A stretch of DNA of 64,000 nucleotides. Origin: Xiphias gladius (Eukaryota > Chordata > Actinopteri > Istiophoriformes > Xiphiidae). Under the pieces are notes generated by a model. It did no database searches, was not told the origin of the DNA, and saw only the letters and a list, made by a program, of their open reading frames with translations. Position numbers and translations under genes: made by a program. The stretch covers positions 5,431,017 to 5,495,016 of the forward strand of contig NC_053414.1 of the NCBI RefSeq assembly GCF_016859285.1, read 5' to 3'. Below, piece by piece: positions 34,830 through 48,600 of the stretch (the first letter of the stretch is position 1; each line of letters opens with the position of its first letter).

Positions 34830-37479
34830 GGAAACCAACATCCTTGTGGCGCGGTATCAGCTCATGCCAGAACATCGAGGAGTGCTCTCCCTCCCCCTCT
34901 CTATTTATCTGTCCATCCCTCTATCTGCCTCTCACCCTCCCTCCCTCCTCCTCCTCCTGTTTCCCAGAGAAACTATTCATTATCCTTCACAACTCATATC
35001 TCATATGTGCGGAACGCCTTCAGCTTATCTGTTACCTACGTGTCATGGGTCTCTCTGCAGTTTACCTACAGACAGGGGAAGAGCCGCAAAACATAGTCAC
35101 CGTTGCTCAACGCTAACTGAGGCAATGGCACCTGGGATGTAGCAGTCCTAGCACTGTCCCAGTCGATTCAAGCCTTAATTATCTAATACATGGTGTAGAC
35201 CACTGCTTCATGGAAACATGCTTTAACTGGGTGCCAACTATGAAAACAACAGCAGCAGCGGCTCCAAACAGGCGACACGGCAGCTGCATCAACCAGAGTT
35301 TAACATGTTAATATGTTTAGGGAGAGATTCTCAATAGACCAAGAGCGTTTTATATGACATGGTCACATGTCCTCATGTGATATGGTGACAATCTGAAAAT
35401 AGCAAACGGGGAGATGATGCGGAGGTTGGCGAACTCTGCCAGTTGTAGTTTCAAAATCTTGCGAGGGGCCGTTTGAGGTGTGGCCGTGGCAGATGAGCGA
35501 ATGATCCGGCAGAAACGAACGGAAGAACAGGCTGGACACTGCGACACTTTCATCTTACCCAACAGAAGGCCCCCTAAGTGTGTGCTCTTTGGTCCCTCAC
35601 ATCCATTTCAATGGAAGGATGGAGAACAGAAGTTAATTTTCTAATCGGGTGTGCATCAGATGGTAATTTTAGTGTGCAAGAATGAAGGGGAAGCGTCGCT
35701 ACGAGGCCAAATAAATCATCCCCGAATGGCGTTAGAGCTTTTAGTCCAAAAGTGATTCAAACGGCTAAGAAAATCAATAGGTGTGTGTCTTCATCGATCG
35801 TACGTCTGAAAAGATGCTTCATTGCACTCAGGGCTGAAAAGTTTGTTCATAAGACAGTTTAGGCCTCGAAAATGTTTGCCTTAACTACACGACTTGTATT
35901 CGTAGACTTGATTACCGCATAGAAGCTGTTGCCAGCTACGTGAGAAGTTTTCTTTTAAACAGCCTTTATGAACTCAGTTCGGTTTGAAATATCAAGCATG
36001 TCTTTGCCTTTCTCAGGCCTGTCATGCATATTCATGCGCTGAAACATCTCAGTCTCCTATTTTCTGTCTAAAATATGTATTTAAATCAGCCTTGTATTTC
36101 AGTCTCGAAGAGTTTTTAGATTTACTTTAAGTGGGACTATTAAGCCCGCTAATGCAGAAATGAGCATCCGATGTTGTATGATTTTAATGACCTGGGCATC
36201 ACCAAACACGACCTAGAATGGAAATAAGCTCTTTGTGCGGTATCTTTCAGTTGTGAGTCACACAAGACGGAGCGTCTCCAGGTTTTTTCTTGCAATCAAA
36301 AGCGACTGCAGAGTAACACGGCTTCAGAGGAGAGGAAGCAATCTGTGAAATGAAAGTGAGTTTGGCTGCGATGAGAAAATACAGACGCTTCACTTAGGAG
36401 GCCACGTGGTTGAGAACAGTTCCTAACAGTTCCTCTGAACATCACCCGAGTTGAATCTCCTACCACCCCGCTGACAAAAGTGGACTGTTCCCGTCACGTG
36501 TCCTCGAGCCCCGCCGAGTCCTGAGCTTTGTGACCGAGGCGGTGGGCGGTGATAGAACGGTACTTTTGTACTGCCTTGAGAGACGGGCGGGGCGGGCAGC
36601 TGCTGACCCAGTTGCAGAGCAGCCCAGGTGTGTCAGCGAAGCCTCCCGGGGTGGAGCTGATTTTTATCAGACTTGACAGGTTAAAACCCCACTTACCATG
36701 TCATGCGGTAGATCCACGGATGGAAGGACTGCAGATGGGTCAGAGAGATTTTTATCACCCTCTGGTCCCGCCTGTCTGTCTGCCCTCCCTCCCAGCCTCT
36801 GAGGTTAGTACATGTCGACCGGTCGATCACACCCAAGTGGCCCATGCTGCAGCAGGACCAACGGCCGCAGCAGCTCATCCGTCCTCCGCCGTGGTTCCTC
36901 GCTAATTGCGACTGAGGGCATGTTTACGGCCTCCGCTGCCTCACCTGTCTCTGCCGTCCCCTTATCCGCTGGCACCGTTTCAGTTCGGTGAGTTCATCGT
37001 TGGCAGGACACAGAGGTTCCATACGTTGCCAGAAACGATAAAATCAATCAAATAACACACAGTTGGATAAGAACATATTAGTCCATTGCAACCGGATGAG
37101 ACGTGATAAGACAAGATCCCCAGGAGGTAAATTAGTGTTTCTGACAACAGCACAAGAAACAAATAAACCGAAAAAGCAGGGTTAGACAGTGATGTGCACA
37201 TTTGATGTATAACATGAGATAAGTTAATAAAAAAGGAAACCAGTACTATAGTATAGGAGAGTGGCACAATGACATTGCGTGATAAAATATGACGCGATGT
37301 TACACAGACAGATAATTCCAGTGTTTCCATAGTGTCTGAGGTGTGAACTTTTATTAGCTGACTTGGTAGCTCTGTGCAAAGGGCAGCTGGAAACCGTTAA
37401 AAACCCAACTGAGCCGGTGCAAACAAAAGCGACCGGATGGAAAAATTCAAGGGGGGTCACCGTGAATGCGTGTAGAAAA

Positions 37480-37660
37480 TCTCACGGCCATCCCTCCAAC
37501 AGATGCCGAGACATTACGCTTAAAACCGTCCGTTTGAACCTCATGGTGGCGCTAGAGCATAAGTGCGGGGATCACCAGCGTCATTTATCCTCTTGAGAAA
37601 TGTCTGTAGGAAGTTTCATGGTGGTGCTGGACTGACGTGACCAACGCAACCAGTTCTGGC
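37480..37660. repeat. Fish interspersed repeat fragment
   Basis: Blocks such as CATGGTGGCGCTAGAG, GGGGATCACCAGCGTCAT and AGTTTCATGGTGGTGCTGG resemble a widespread percomorph dispersed repeat. Non-coding and diverged; boundaries approximate. Confidence 0.5.
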
Positions 37661-40600
37661 TGCTGCTGAGGCAAAAAATTCAAATCTGCTCGTTTTTTCA
37701 TTTCATTTAATTCATTCATTCATTTTTTTTACTAACTGATTTGAGGTTAAAGGAGAAGTATCAAGCGTTGCATTTCTGTTTTATTCTCCATTTTAATTAT
37801 TCAACCAACACTATTATTTATTGACGTATTCAGTTGTATTTTTGACTTGTCTGATAACCTTTTACCACAGTTTGTCTGCTTTATAATGTAAAACAACCAT
37901 CTGGTTTTAATTTTAGTTTTCTTTTTTCTTTGGTGTGAGTGAGAAGCAAATCTCTCATTTGATTTCCTTACCCTATTATTTATGTATTCCCCCCCACCCC
38001 CACAAAAGCAGTCCTGAAAGCTAAACCAGACACTGTCGTGGTCAAACACTTTGCTGCCACATCACCCAGTTACTGTAGATGTGAGTTGTTTTTTTTGTTT
38101 TTTTTTAAGGCTGTGACATTGCTGAGGGTCACAGTAAGATGAGAAACCCTGTGGTTTGGGAAAACATGAGGCAGAAAATAGGCAAAGGCGAGGTAAGAGG
38201 AAGAGTTGACCACAGTACGAACTGATGCCGAGCATGGAGGCATGTTAAAGTAAGAGGTGAGCTTTTGTCCTTCCAATGACAGTAAATGATCCCAAAACAA
38301 GAAGGCTCACTCCGTTATTCATTTAAAAGAAACATGGCACATCAACGTGCCGTGTCCTGGTTTTTACATGGTGATTTTTAACAGTGTCTTGGTATCTTTT
38401 TGTTTTTTTTGCATCCTGTGTTGTCGCTGGAGTGAGCGAGACCTCAATAAAACTCTGGCATTTCAAAAATGAAACCGCCACCTGCATCGAGTAAAGAGAA
38501 ATAATTCTAACCAGTTTTTTTCTTTTTTCTTTTTTGTTAACGTGAGGAATCGCTCACCTAACCCTCTTCAGTTCTGGACATGCTTAACAAAGTCTCCTTA
38601 CCAATGAGAACATAATTAACAGCTGTAACAACCAGTCCGCAAGTTTTCAGCCTGTATCAAGGGGGAAAAACCTTGCCTGCTTTTTCAGTGAATGGTGATC
38701 ACACGCTCGGGTCTGTTTTCTGAAGTTCGCTGCAGTAGCACACCTGGACAAGCGAAGCAGGCCTTCGGTGACCGGAGACTCCAGCTTTTCTTCTGTCCAT
38801 CTCTCTCTCTCCTCGTTTCTCTCCCAACATTTCTTTCCTCCTCTTTCTCCCCGGGGGAGATGAAGGTGGCAGCCATTTGCAGTGTCCTCACGCCAAAGCT
38901 AGTGCTTCTTGCCAGAATCAGTCACACCAACACATGCCCATAAAAACTGTGTGTGTGTGCGTGCGCGTCTTTTTTTCTCTGCGTGTGTTTGTGTGCGTCC
39001 GTCTCACTCTTTCTCTCTCTGGTGATGCAGTCACACTTTCTTTTTCATTCATTTCCAAATGCATAAGAAAACTAATTCCATTTAAAAAGTAGTAAAATTT
39101 AGTTTTTGAAGAAGGCAGTTTAAGTTACTTATGATGTGAATAAAGAAAAGTGTAAGAGGATCTTCCAGGGACGGATGAGCTTAACGGGGAAACTAAAGTG
39201 CCAACTCTCACTGTTTTCAGCTTCAACTTTTAAAAAACAAAACAAAGAGAGTCTGACCTAAGGCGTTAAATTGTTATATTTTGGCCATTTTTTTTTTTAA
39301 ATTTTTTAATATGGGCTATGGTAAAATTTGCACTGGCAGGTTAAAGACATCTGGGAACACGGATGACACTGCTGCAGTGAGGTCGAGACGGTCGGGCAAC
39401 ATCCGAAGACATGGAGGTCTGGGGGCCTGGCCCCGCCTCACATGGAAGAGTGTAACCTTGTAAAGTAGCTGAGGTCAGAAAGATGCATTTTGATTCATTC
39501 GGTGGCCACGAAAGAATTCCTGTAATAAAAAAAAATCGTTTGTAGGGGAGCAGGGAAAAAATTTACAAGTTATAACAAAAACTTTATTTACACAGCTTGT
39601 CCACCAGATAAGAACAACTGGCAGTAGAAGACTTTTTTTTCTTTTCTTTTAAAACATGCGTTATTCAACAATTTTTCATACGTTTTAGGGCACGTATGAA
39701 TATTTCAACCCATTTCTCCTTAAGAACACCAAAGTTTCTGTCTTGGGGGCATCTTAATACTTACCACTCAAGCACACCACATTTTATTTATTTATTTATT
39801 TATTTTATTATTTGGCACTTGGTAAAAAACCTTTCTGCAAAAAGAGTCATTTTGCAAAGTCATTCCTCCTCCGGTCAGACTCTCCAGTTCGACATGTTAC
39901 ACTCGGCACCACGTTCCCCAGGAACTGTTAGTAGTTCCTGCAGCTTGTGCACCGCTGTACGACAACGTAACACTTCCTGCACTGGAGAGAAAAAAAAAAA
40001 AAAGGTTAATCCAGGCAGCAATCTTAGTTTCCTCCAAAAGGCATTCGACAAAACCACGAGGTCGTAGATGAACGTTGAACGTTTTTGGAGACGGGGATGT
40101 GTGAGTTGCAGTGGGTAGACATGTTTATCTAGAGAGGGGAAAAAATAAATTGCCCCCCCCCCCCACCCCATCTGTCTCTCCGTCTCTCCCTCGGTGACTG
40201 TCTCTCTGTTGTGTTGTATTAGTGCCAGCGTCAGTCAGTTCGTTCCGCTGGCTCGGCGACGCACACTCTGCTGCCAGCCGCGCCGCTGACTGGAGAGTGC
40301 ACATCATTCATTTTAATATTTGCTCGTCTTCTCCCTCCTTCCTTCTACCTCTCCTTCCCATTCATCCATTAATCCACTCCTTTCCTCGTTTATTTTTCCG
40401 CAATCCTCTTGTGTAGCTTCCACTCTTTCCTCTCGCCTCCCGTCCATTCATTTATCCCTTATCACCCCTTCCCTCCTTCCATTCGTCATTACTACTTTTT
40501 CATCTTTCCTTTTCTCTCGCCCTCATTTTTCCATACACATCACTCTCCCTCCCTCGTCTACCCTGCTGTCCCCCTCCTTTTTTTTTTTTTTTTTTTTTTA

Positions 40601-41339
40601 AATTTTTCTATCAGTATGAAAATCAGTATTCTGATTTGCAGCAGGTATTCATTGCTTTTGGTTTTGTTTTGTGATAAATTGATGCGACCGTGTGTCTGTG
40701 AAGCACATTGGTGACGCTTTTTTTTGCATCCAAGGTTGTCTGGTGGTTTCCTTTTGCGGAGCTCACTATCCACCTCTATTCAAACAGGCTGTCTGGGGTT
40801 CCTTAACGTTACTCTAACATTTTTTCACGATCCACTACACTGATTGCCTGGCATTCAATCAAGTTTAGAAAAAGGTATAAAGTAAGTTTTTGAATTTAAG
40901 TTTATTCAAGTTCATTTCTGGATCAGCGGGCTGATGTGCGATTCATGATCACTGCATTTGCAACCCTGTCTCCCAGAAATGACCGCTAATTTGCGATAGC
41001 AAAATCAATCTTCCTGGAATCCGCGAGAAAGCGTTGTTAATGGCAGCATCTGCCAAGTCGCAAAATGTTCATAGTGCTAATAATGCGGAATAACGTATCG
41101 CGTTTTTCCCCCTACGATATCCACTCTCACTCGTAGCAACTGAAGCATGAGCAGTTTTTAAAAAAATGTTTTTTTTTTTTTTTTTTATGGTCGCATTTAG
41201 GCACTCACAGCTAGTGGTTAAGGCTAGAGAGAGAAAGTGAATTTTGACTTGTTGCATGAGCAGGAATGGTTTAGCTTTTATTTTTTAACATTTAAACAAA
41301 ACAACCTCTCTCCCTAAACTTAGCCAAAGTGCTTTTGCT

Positions 41340-41948
41340 GCCTTAAGCTAAACCACTGGTCATGTGTCGGTCGCGGATGAGTCGGCTCTGTGACGGCTCC
41401 TTTACATGAACCATGGGAGCCGGCTTTCTTTTTCTTTCCTTTTCTTTTATTTTTATTTTTTTGTGTTAATTAAGACAAGACAGAATAATAGAATGATTTT
41501 CACCAAAGTGCTCGGCCTCAGGCTGAAGAGGTTTGCGACGGCTTCTGTCTTGGATAGTTTATTTATTTTATTTTATTTTATCCATTTTATTTTTATTTGA
41601 TATGAACATTACAGTAGCATTAGAATTGTGACATACAGCACATTTATGCACAAGGACCAGATGCACTGTGTTTAGTGTTTGTAGCGAAATGCTAATTTAC
41701 AACGTTCGATATAAATAACACGTGTAATCAGTTAAAATAATGGTGTTCTGGCAATTACAAGGTTTAGTACGACTACACTGAATAGTTGACGTGCACACAT
41801 ACCGTGGTCAAAACAATGCTGCATCATAAATGCCAGAAGTGGCGCTGAATGAAGAGCCGTCTGGGAGCCGAAAGAGCCGGCTCTTATTGCTGAGCGGAGC
41901 CAAATGATCTGGCTTCACTAAAAAGACCCGGAGTTCCCATCACTGATA
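41340..41948. mobile_element. hAT-like non-autonomous element (MITE)
   Basis: The right end reads, on the reverse strand, CAGTGATGGGAACTCCGGG followed by GAGCCGGCTCTT motifs. The left part has matching GAGTCGGCTCTG and GGGAGCCGGC motifs. This is the typical signature of a fish hAT element whose ends are rich in GAGCCGGCTC. No transposase frame is seen. The left end is decayed and the target-site duplication is not identifiable. Confidence 0.55.
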
Positions 41949-42124
41949 ACCGCACACAGGACTCAGGAAATGAACACTGGTCTCCAGTTTCACCGCTTCC
42001 CTACAAATTGCTTGCAAAACAAAAATGAAACGCTTCCTTAACTGGAAGGAAAAAAAAAAAATGTTTTCAGCGAACATAGTCCCGGCAGCAATAGTGGTTC
42101 CCGTCAAAACATAACTGGCAAAAC

Positions 42125-42480
42125 AAATTATCCATCCGTCCATCAATCCATTAGCTTTACTGCTTCTCCTTTGAGGGTTGGGGGGCTGGAACCAATCCCA
42201 GTTGACGTTAGGCTAGAGGCGGGGTACACCGTGGACATGTCGCCAGTCTATCACAGGGCCGATTCACAGAGATACAACTACCACACCACATTCACGCCAA
42301 CGGGCAAGTTAGAGGCGCCAGTCGACCCGCAATGACTTTGGACTGTGGGATGCGACCGTAGTACCCAGAGGGGACCCACGTAGGCACAGGGAGAGCCTGC
42401 AAACTCCACACAGAGAGGCCTCTTCGAAACCCCCGAGCCTCGTCGCTGTGAGGTGACAGTGCCGACCGCCGCCGCCCGCA
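42125..42480. repeat. Common fish interspersed repeat (retroposon tail-like)
   Basis: The stretch contains the landmarks AACCAATCCCAGTTGACG, GGCGGGGTACACCGTGGAC, CGCCAGTCTATCACAGGGC, TTTGGACTGTGGGATGC and CTGCAAACTCCACACAGAG. These are in the order known from a very abundant teleost dispersed repeat. It starts after a CCATCCGTCCATCAATCCAT simple-repeat-like tail. It is non-coding; family name not asserted. Confidence 0.75.
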
Positions 42481-42884
42481 AAGCGAAACGGGTATTAATA
42501 TAAATGCAATTTCTAGGAGACGGCGTTGACGCAGGCTCCATGGATACTGTCTACAAAACTGTCATTGCCACAGTTTTCACTCTTCACACGCATCGTGCAT
42601 CAAAATGTGACTAAAATCTAGTTGATGGGGACAGGATGGACCGAAGGTTGAATCCTTCAGTTTCCCCCCCGTGTTTTAACTTAAAGGTTTCTACCATGTT
42701 CAGCTGCTTCTGCTGGTCCCCTGGGTTGATGCTGCAGGTGCTGTTTGTCCAACCATCCTCAACAACCTCGAGGTTTTGCCCTGGTTTAACAACAACTTCG
42801 CTTCAGCTACTGTTCACACGACAGCAACTGGCTGCTCCTCGGGAAAGTGTCAACATTGTGTGATTTTTATACATCAGACACAGA

Positions 42885-43557
42885 CACACACAGAGAGACA
42901 GAAAAACGACACACACAGACACAGACACACACACAGAGACACAGACACACAGAGACACAGACACAGACACACACAGAGACACAGAGACACACAAACACAC
43001 ACACAGAGACACAGTAACAGACACAGAGACACAGTAACATACACAGTAACAGACACACACACAGACACACACAGACAGACAGAAAAACGACACACACAGA
43101 CACACACAGAGACACAGACACACAGAGACACACAAACACACACACAGAGACACAGTAACAGACACAGACACACACAGACACACACACAGAGACACAGACA
43201 CACAGAGACACACACAGACACACACAAAGTAACACAGACACACACAGAGAGAGACAGAGACAGACACACACACACAGACACACACACACACAGAGACACA
43301 GTAACAGACACAGAGACACAGTAACACACACACACACAGACACACACACACACACACACACACAGACAGACAGAAAAACGACACACACAGAGACACAGAC
43401 ACACACAGAGACACACAAACACACACACAGAGACACAGTAACAGACACAGAGACACAGACACACACACACACAGACACACACACAGAGACAGAGACACAG
43501 ACAGAGACAGACACACAGAGACAGACAGAGGCACAGACACACACACACACACACACA
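42885..43557. repeat. Higher-order CA/CAGA satellite block (about 670 bp)
   Basis: Almost the whole block is built from ACACAGAGACACAG-type words on one strand. Three marker words GAAAAACGACACAC at 42901, 43082 and 43373 show that longer segments, including CAGTAACAGACACAG groups, were duplicated as units. It generates 180-250 codon frames in several registers, all low complexity (Cys-Val-Ser or Thr-His-Arg), which are not genes. Confidence 0.95.
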
Positions 43558-43559
43558 AA

Positions 43560-44660
43560 CGGGACTAAAGCTTAGAGTGATGAGGACGTACTGGAGTTCT
43601 CGGGTAGGACACTGCTGCCATCTTGTGTTGATGGGGATGAATTGATGTCATTATTGGTGATGTGCTGCAAGTCTCCAACTCTCCTACCTTGAGGTCATTA
43701 AAACAAGTCCGAGCATGTCTGGTTGAAGACATTTTGATTTCCTCTGTTGTCCCTCTGCTTCAGAAGAGGTCACTGCAACTAGAGAAACTCCACCTAAAAA
43801 CTAAAAGTCACCTCTGTGGTGGAAGGTAAAGAAATGGAGAGAAGGGAAAAGAGTGACACTGAGAAAGCGAGACGGGGGAGGGGGGAGAGAGGAACCAGAT
43901 GCGTGAAAGCAAAAAAAAAAAAAAAGTATAAATGAGGGACTTAGAAAGATGACAGGAGGAAGGAGGAAGAGGTCGAATACAGACAGGAAGAGACTGAAGT
44001 GTGTGGTTTTAAAAAAGAGAGTGATGGGGAAAGGAGATGGACGACAGAGACAGTAAAGAGAACCATGGGTAATTATGATTCTGTCTGCTCTTCAGCGTGT
44101 GTGTGAGACGGAGAGAGGCTGAGTCCTCAACAGGACTTGACCCGTTTTTCTGTCACCTCAAAATGCTATAGCTCAGTGATACAGACGTACACACACTCAT
44201 AGCCACGAGTGCCCCGATGACTGTGATTTGGTTTTTTTTTAAAATTGTAATCAGGACAGTGGCTCAGAATCACTGCAGCACTTTGCATGACCACATGGTG
44301 CCAGCAGACACAAACACATGCAACTGAGTGTGTGTGGGGTGTTTTTTTTTGTTAACGTGAATCCCTCCATACACGCCACATTTAATTCACAGCCTCTTCA
44401 AAGTGATTTGCGTGAGAAACTGATCATGAAATAATGGAATCAAACAGCAGAATAAGACCAAAAAAATGTGGACATGTAAAAAAACAAAAAACAAATGAAT
44501 AGTGCAAAGACGCAAATGTTATTTTAACGATAGTATTACGAGAAAAAACCTCAAGTCACAATATTTATGCTTGTTCTAAAAGTCTGGGTTTTCACTGGCC
44601 GCCATTATTATTCCATCGATTTCCATTAATCGACTTGTCTGAAGGACAATAATATTAATA
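43560..44660. other. Non-coding stretch with a purine-rich patch
   Basis: Bases 43850-44060 are strongly purine-rich (GAGAAAGCGAGACGGGG, GACAGGAGGAAGGAGG). The rest is AT-rich. No coding exon is supported. Confidence 0.5.
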
Positions 44661-44664
44661 AAGT

Positions 44665-45160
44665 ATTTTCACAAGCTGCCAGAGCTTTTACTTAAGAAAA
44701 TGTAGCAACAGCACAGTGTAGAAATACACTTTTACCACTAAAGGTCCCTCATTCAAAATTTTATGTGAGTAAAAGTATGTACAGTAAATATTAGCATCCA
44801 AATATAGTTAAAGTACCGAACGTAAACGTACTCCTAATGTAGAATGGCCCATCTCAAAGTATTGCGTATTATATCATTGGACCATAATTACTGCATTAAT
44901 GTGTTTGTCACTTTAATGTTGGGGCTCATTTTCATTACTTTACATACCGTTGGGTAGTTTCTGAATTTCCTGACCGGGGATCAGTTCAGTCTTGTCTTTT
45001 GTAATTTAGTGGTGAAGTAATTAGTAACTTACAATAACTAAATGTAGCGGAGCAGATGTACAAAGTATCAGCAAATAGAAATACTCAAGTAAAGTATAAC
45101 TACCTCGAAACTGTGCTTAAGTAAATTACATGAGTAGATGTACTTAGTTACTTCCGACCG

Positions 45161-45161
<1 letters not shown>
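44665..45161. mobile_element. Fish non-autonomous DNA element (MITE-like)
   Basis: This segment matches, in order, a very common teleost element: TTTTACTTAAGAAAATG, AGTAAAAGTATGTACAG, TAGAATGGCCCATCTC, ATACTCAAGTAAAGTA and the end GTACTTAGTTACTTCCGACC. The usual end of that family is ...TTACTTTCCACCACTG. The left terminus appears truncated and no transposase is present. The right end is capped by a GT microsatellite, a frequent arrangement for such elements. Confidence 0.65.
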
Positions 45162-45206
<45 letters not shown>

Positions 45207-45321
45207 CCTTTTATTTGTGTGTCAGCATTCATGTGTTTTGTGTGTGGTTTCCATTCAGTTTGAAAATGGTGGATACAATGGCTCGGATCACCGCAGTAGG
45301 AAAAGGGAGAGCGAGGGACAG

Positions 45322-45406
<85 letters not shown>

Positions 45407-45532
45407 ACAGCATTAGGACTCATCAATATGAGCAGTACTCTACCGACATTCTGTGGTCACATGAGGTACTGCAGAAAAATGCAGATGCTTATTTCTTACC
45501 CCCCCCCCACACACACACACACACACACACAG
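45162..45532. repeat. Cluster of GT and CA microsatellites
   Basis: (TG)22 lies at 45162-45205, (TG)40 at 45326-45405 and (CA)n at about 45511-45532. The long Cys-Val frame (45163-45633) and His-Thr frame are repeat artefacts. The 120-bp unique segment between the first two arrays contains the exon candidate at 45259-45321. Confidence 0.95.
45259..45321 (+). other. Candidate small exon (63 nt)
   Basis: The acceptor is GTTTCCATTCAG and the donor is ACAG|GTGAGT. The 63 bases are open in frame 0 as FENGGYNGSDHRSRKRESEG plus Q. They are also open in the register that would continue from the 33686-34078 exon. Its size is a multiple of three. Against it: the donor merges into a GT microsatellite, and a chance exon-like segment of this length is quite likely. 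Confidence 0.2.
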
Positions 45533-45639
45533 TACACGGTGATAAACATGGGAATGAGATTTTTTTTTTTTTTAAAAAAGCAGCAACTTCAGACTCTTTA
45601 CATGGCGGACGCTGCTTAAAGCCGACAGCATGACATGAC

Positions 45640-48600
45640 TCAAGTTTTCTTTAGACTTCTGGTGTTCCTGGTGGTTATTCTCAGCAGTTTACCCCTCAAC
45701 AGGAATTTCATTTGAGTGGTACGAGTGTCGACCACAAAAAAAAAAAAAAACCCCAAAAAACATAAAACTTGCTGCTGCTCTCATAATTTTCACCATCAGT
45801 CCGAGATAAAGCAATGAGATAAATCACATATACAAACATCGCATTTAAGGTCGGTTCTAGTGGGAAGTTTCGATATGTAAATACGTGTGAAGGTGTAAAT
45901 GTGTAGCGGCGTGGCTGCTCAGCAAATTCCTTTCCTGGGTAAATGGAAAGTTTAGAAATCATTGATTAGTCCTTTTAACTTTAATGAGGAGAAGACCTCT
46001 GGGAGCACGCCTGTTCTCTCCGAGGAGTGAAGCGTGCACACGGCAGCAGTTTAAACAAATACCCACTTCCACAGCCAGGCATGGGGAAAAAAAACGTGTG
46101 CTTCGTGCATTAATACACATCCACCACACGCGTGCGACCAGAAGCGCACAGGACACCAGTTTGAGCCCCTCCGCATTTGTGTCCAGCCTGGTTGTTGTCG
46201 CATCAAGACGGCGGCAGAAGCGTAGAGTATGAGTAGAGTAGTAGGAGACGAATTCCTGTTTCCACAGCGAGAGGGCTGTAAATCAAGCTTGGGTTCAGAG
46301 GTGGAGGATTTTGGGGTTCTAGCCCAGCAGGAGTTGGCGGGAGGAGGGTTTATTTGTCTGCTTCATCTACGCCGTTTCCATTAGGCGCCATTCACATTTT
46401 GGCTTGTGAAGGGGGGGGGGTTGCTATTTCAGCGATTCTTGGTCCTCTGCGTTGAGAGATTAGAGGTACTCTCAAAATTAAAGTGCAGCACACAAACGTT
46501 AGAAAAACGATTTTTTCCTGCAGGCAAAAAGCCTCGGTTGGAGTTTTTCCCTTTGAGGGAAAACTTAAGAAGTGTTTTGTGGGAATCTCTGGGAGTCTGA
46601 AATGATTATCACAGAAGCTCGGTGTGTTTTGTTGTGTTGTGTCAGCCTGACCAGTGGCCAACACGGTCAGCCTATCAATTAGCTAATAGTCTTAGTCACA
46701 GCTATCTTCCTGTAATGACACAGCCATTTCTCTGCTTGGAGAGAGGGGGCCTTGTTTGGACGGTGGTGCGCTTAGGGGGGTTGGGCTGCACAGCATGCGG
46801 ATGATAATGGCAGCGTCGGAGATTTGGAAAAGCCTTTTGCAAATAAAAGCAGAATGTAGTCTCCGTCTAGACCGGCAAGGTTTTAGCGGCAAAGATGAGA
46901 ATGAATAAATAAATAAAATCCAAGGTCACACATTTATCCTTTAATGATTTTTGTAATGATTAATGTTGCAAAGGTTAAACTATGTTACACCCTGGAAATT
47001 TGCATTGCAGTATAATTACAGGAAACTAGAACTACTAAACTGTGATGTACCAGCGCTGACATAACTACACTGATTAGCCTTAAGGTGGCGCCACAATTGC
47101 TGTTCTAATCTGGATGATTACAGGCCCTGTTCCATATCCCTACTTGTTTGCTGCTCATTGCGTTGTATTAATTTTTACTTAAATTCTGCGTATAAAATGT
47201 GCGCATGATGCAGTTCCGTCAGAAATGCCCCCAGTTGAAAGAAAAATGGCGCGTGCCCTGCTTTTTTTGTCTAATCCAGCACACCCTGCAACCGGAACCA
47301 GGGAATAAATAATGACTCACATGAGTGTTTTTCTGATCTGGTGCCTCCTTTTGTCAGCACGGCACTGAATGTAGTGGCTTCCACAGCTGATCTGCCACCT
47401 CAAGCCCAGGTTCGGTTTTTAAATTTAGGCTATTAATGGGGTCTGTATGCTTCAAATGAATTGCTTGTCGGATTGTCAAGTGTATGAAAAGTGTCTGTTT
47501 CAGGAGAAAAAAGAGCAGTCCACTGCTACTTCTACTTCTGCCATTTCCGGACTGGCCATTGTCAGTATTCGCTCGGCCACGAGAGGTTGCTTGTCACGGA
47601 AAACGTGGAAACAGGTCGCTCTGGGCGTTCGACCAGACAATCACCACTGCTTGTAAAAAAATCCAACCATGGAGTGCTTTGGACTAGATGTGGAAATTAG
47701 AATAATGCAGCCTCACTGATGGTGCAAAATGATGATTCATAACCATCCGAAATTTCCGTTTACTGCTTCCTATTGAGCAAACCAGTGAGTGTTTTTTTTT
47801 ATGAAGGGAATAATGAATGAATGGGCAAAGGAGTGCTCCTACCTGATTGGTTCAAGGGTGACTGCGTCATTTGCGGTAGATGACATTTGGTTTTTCTTAA
47901 GAGCTCTTTCCTCTCTGCCTGTCTCGGTCTCTGTCTGTCCGTCGGTCCGTCTCTCGCCCTCCCTCCCTCTAGCTGTCACTCAGGGTCACCCCCTCTTTGT
48001 GATTGGCCGGCCGCCAGCCACTCCCGTTTAGTGAGGGCACCGCCTTACCCTTCGTGCCTCAGCTTTTTTTCTCAATGAAACATTTTACACTGGGGACATT
48101 TATGGCAGACCAAACGCATATACGCTTTATACTTGTGTGATATATTGACTTATTAAATTAGTTTAAACTTCCAGCGGCTTTTAAACACATTAAAGCTGTG
48201 CTCAGCAAGATGTTTATGTAAAAATCCACCTGTCGTCTTATTTGGACTAAATTATGGCTGCAGCGCAAAAGAGCAGCTCTTTCCCACTTTGAGGCGCTGT
48301 GGATTTGCCCTGTTTGCTCAGGTCACATTCAGGGTGACAAATCCAAATCCAAACTGTTTCCCAAACAATGAACACTGCTGATTCATCCTCTTCCATGCCT
48401 TCAGTTACCAACAAGTCCAAATTTACTGGTGTCCGGTTGAAATGCAACCCTTTTATGCCCGTTATTCGGGTTGTTATTTAATGTGACTGGGAGTGTTGTT
48501 TTCCCAGTATAGGCTACTTAGTGTGGGTGTCACCGAAATAAAGCATTAATTTGAGATCATCCCCACCAGAAAAAAGAACGGCTGTGGACAATGTTCCAAA

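Larger units (their letters stand above)
34079..42120. other. Long non-coding stretch, probable intron
   Basis: No further coding exon is supported. Contents are a fold-back repeat at 34541-34829, a fish repeat at about 37480-37660, a (TTTA)n run near 39785-39806, a pyrimidine-rich patch at 40320-40600 ending in a T20+ run, and a hAT-like MITE at about 41340-41948. A modestly GC-rich patch at 36480-36960 has frames of up to 118 codons but no splice or family support. Confidence 0.5.

Noticed and set aside
42776-43558. Frames of 180-250 codons on both strands
   Set aside because: They are pure products of the CA/CAGA repeat, open in several registers at once, with no complexity.
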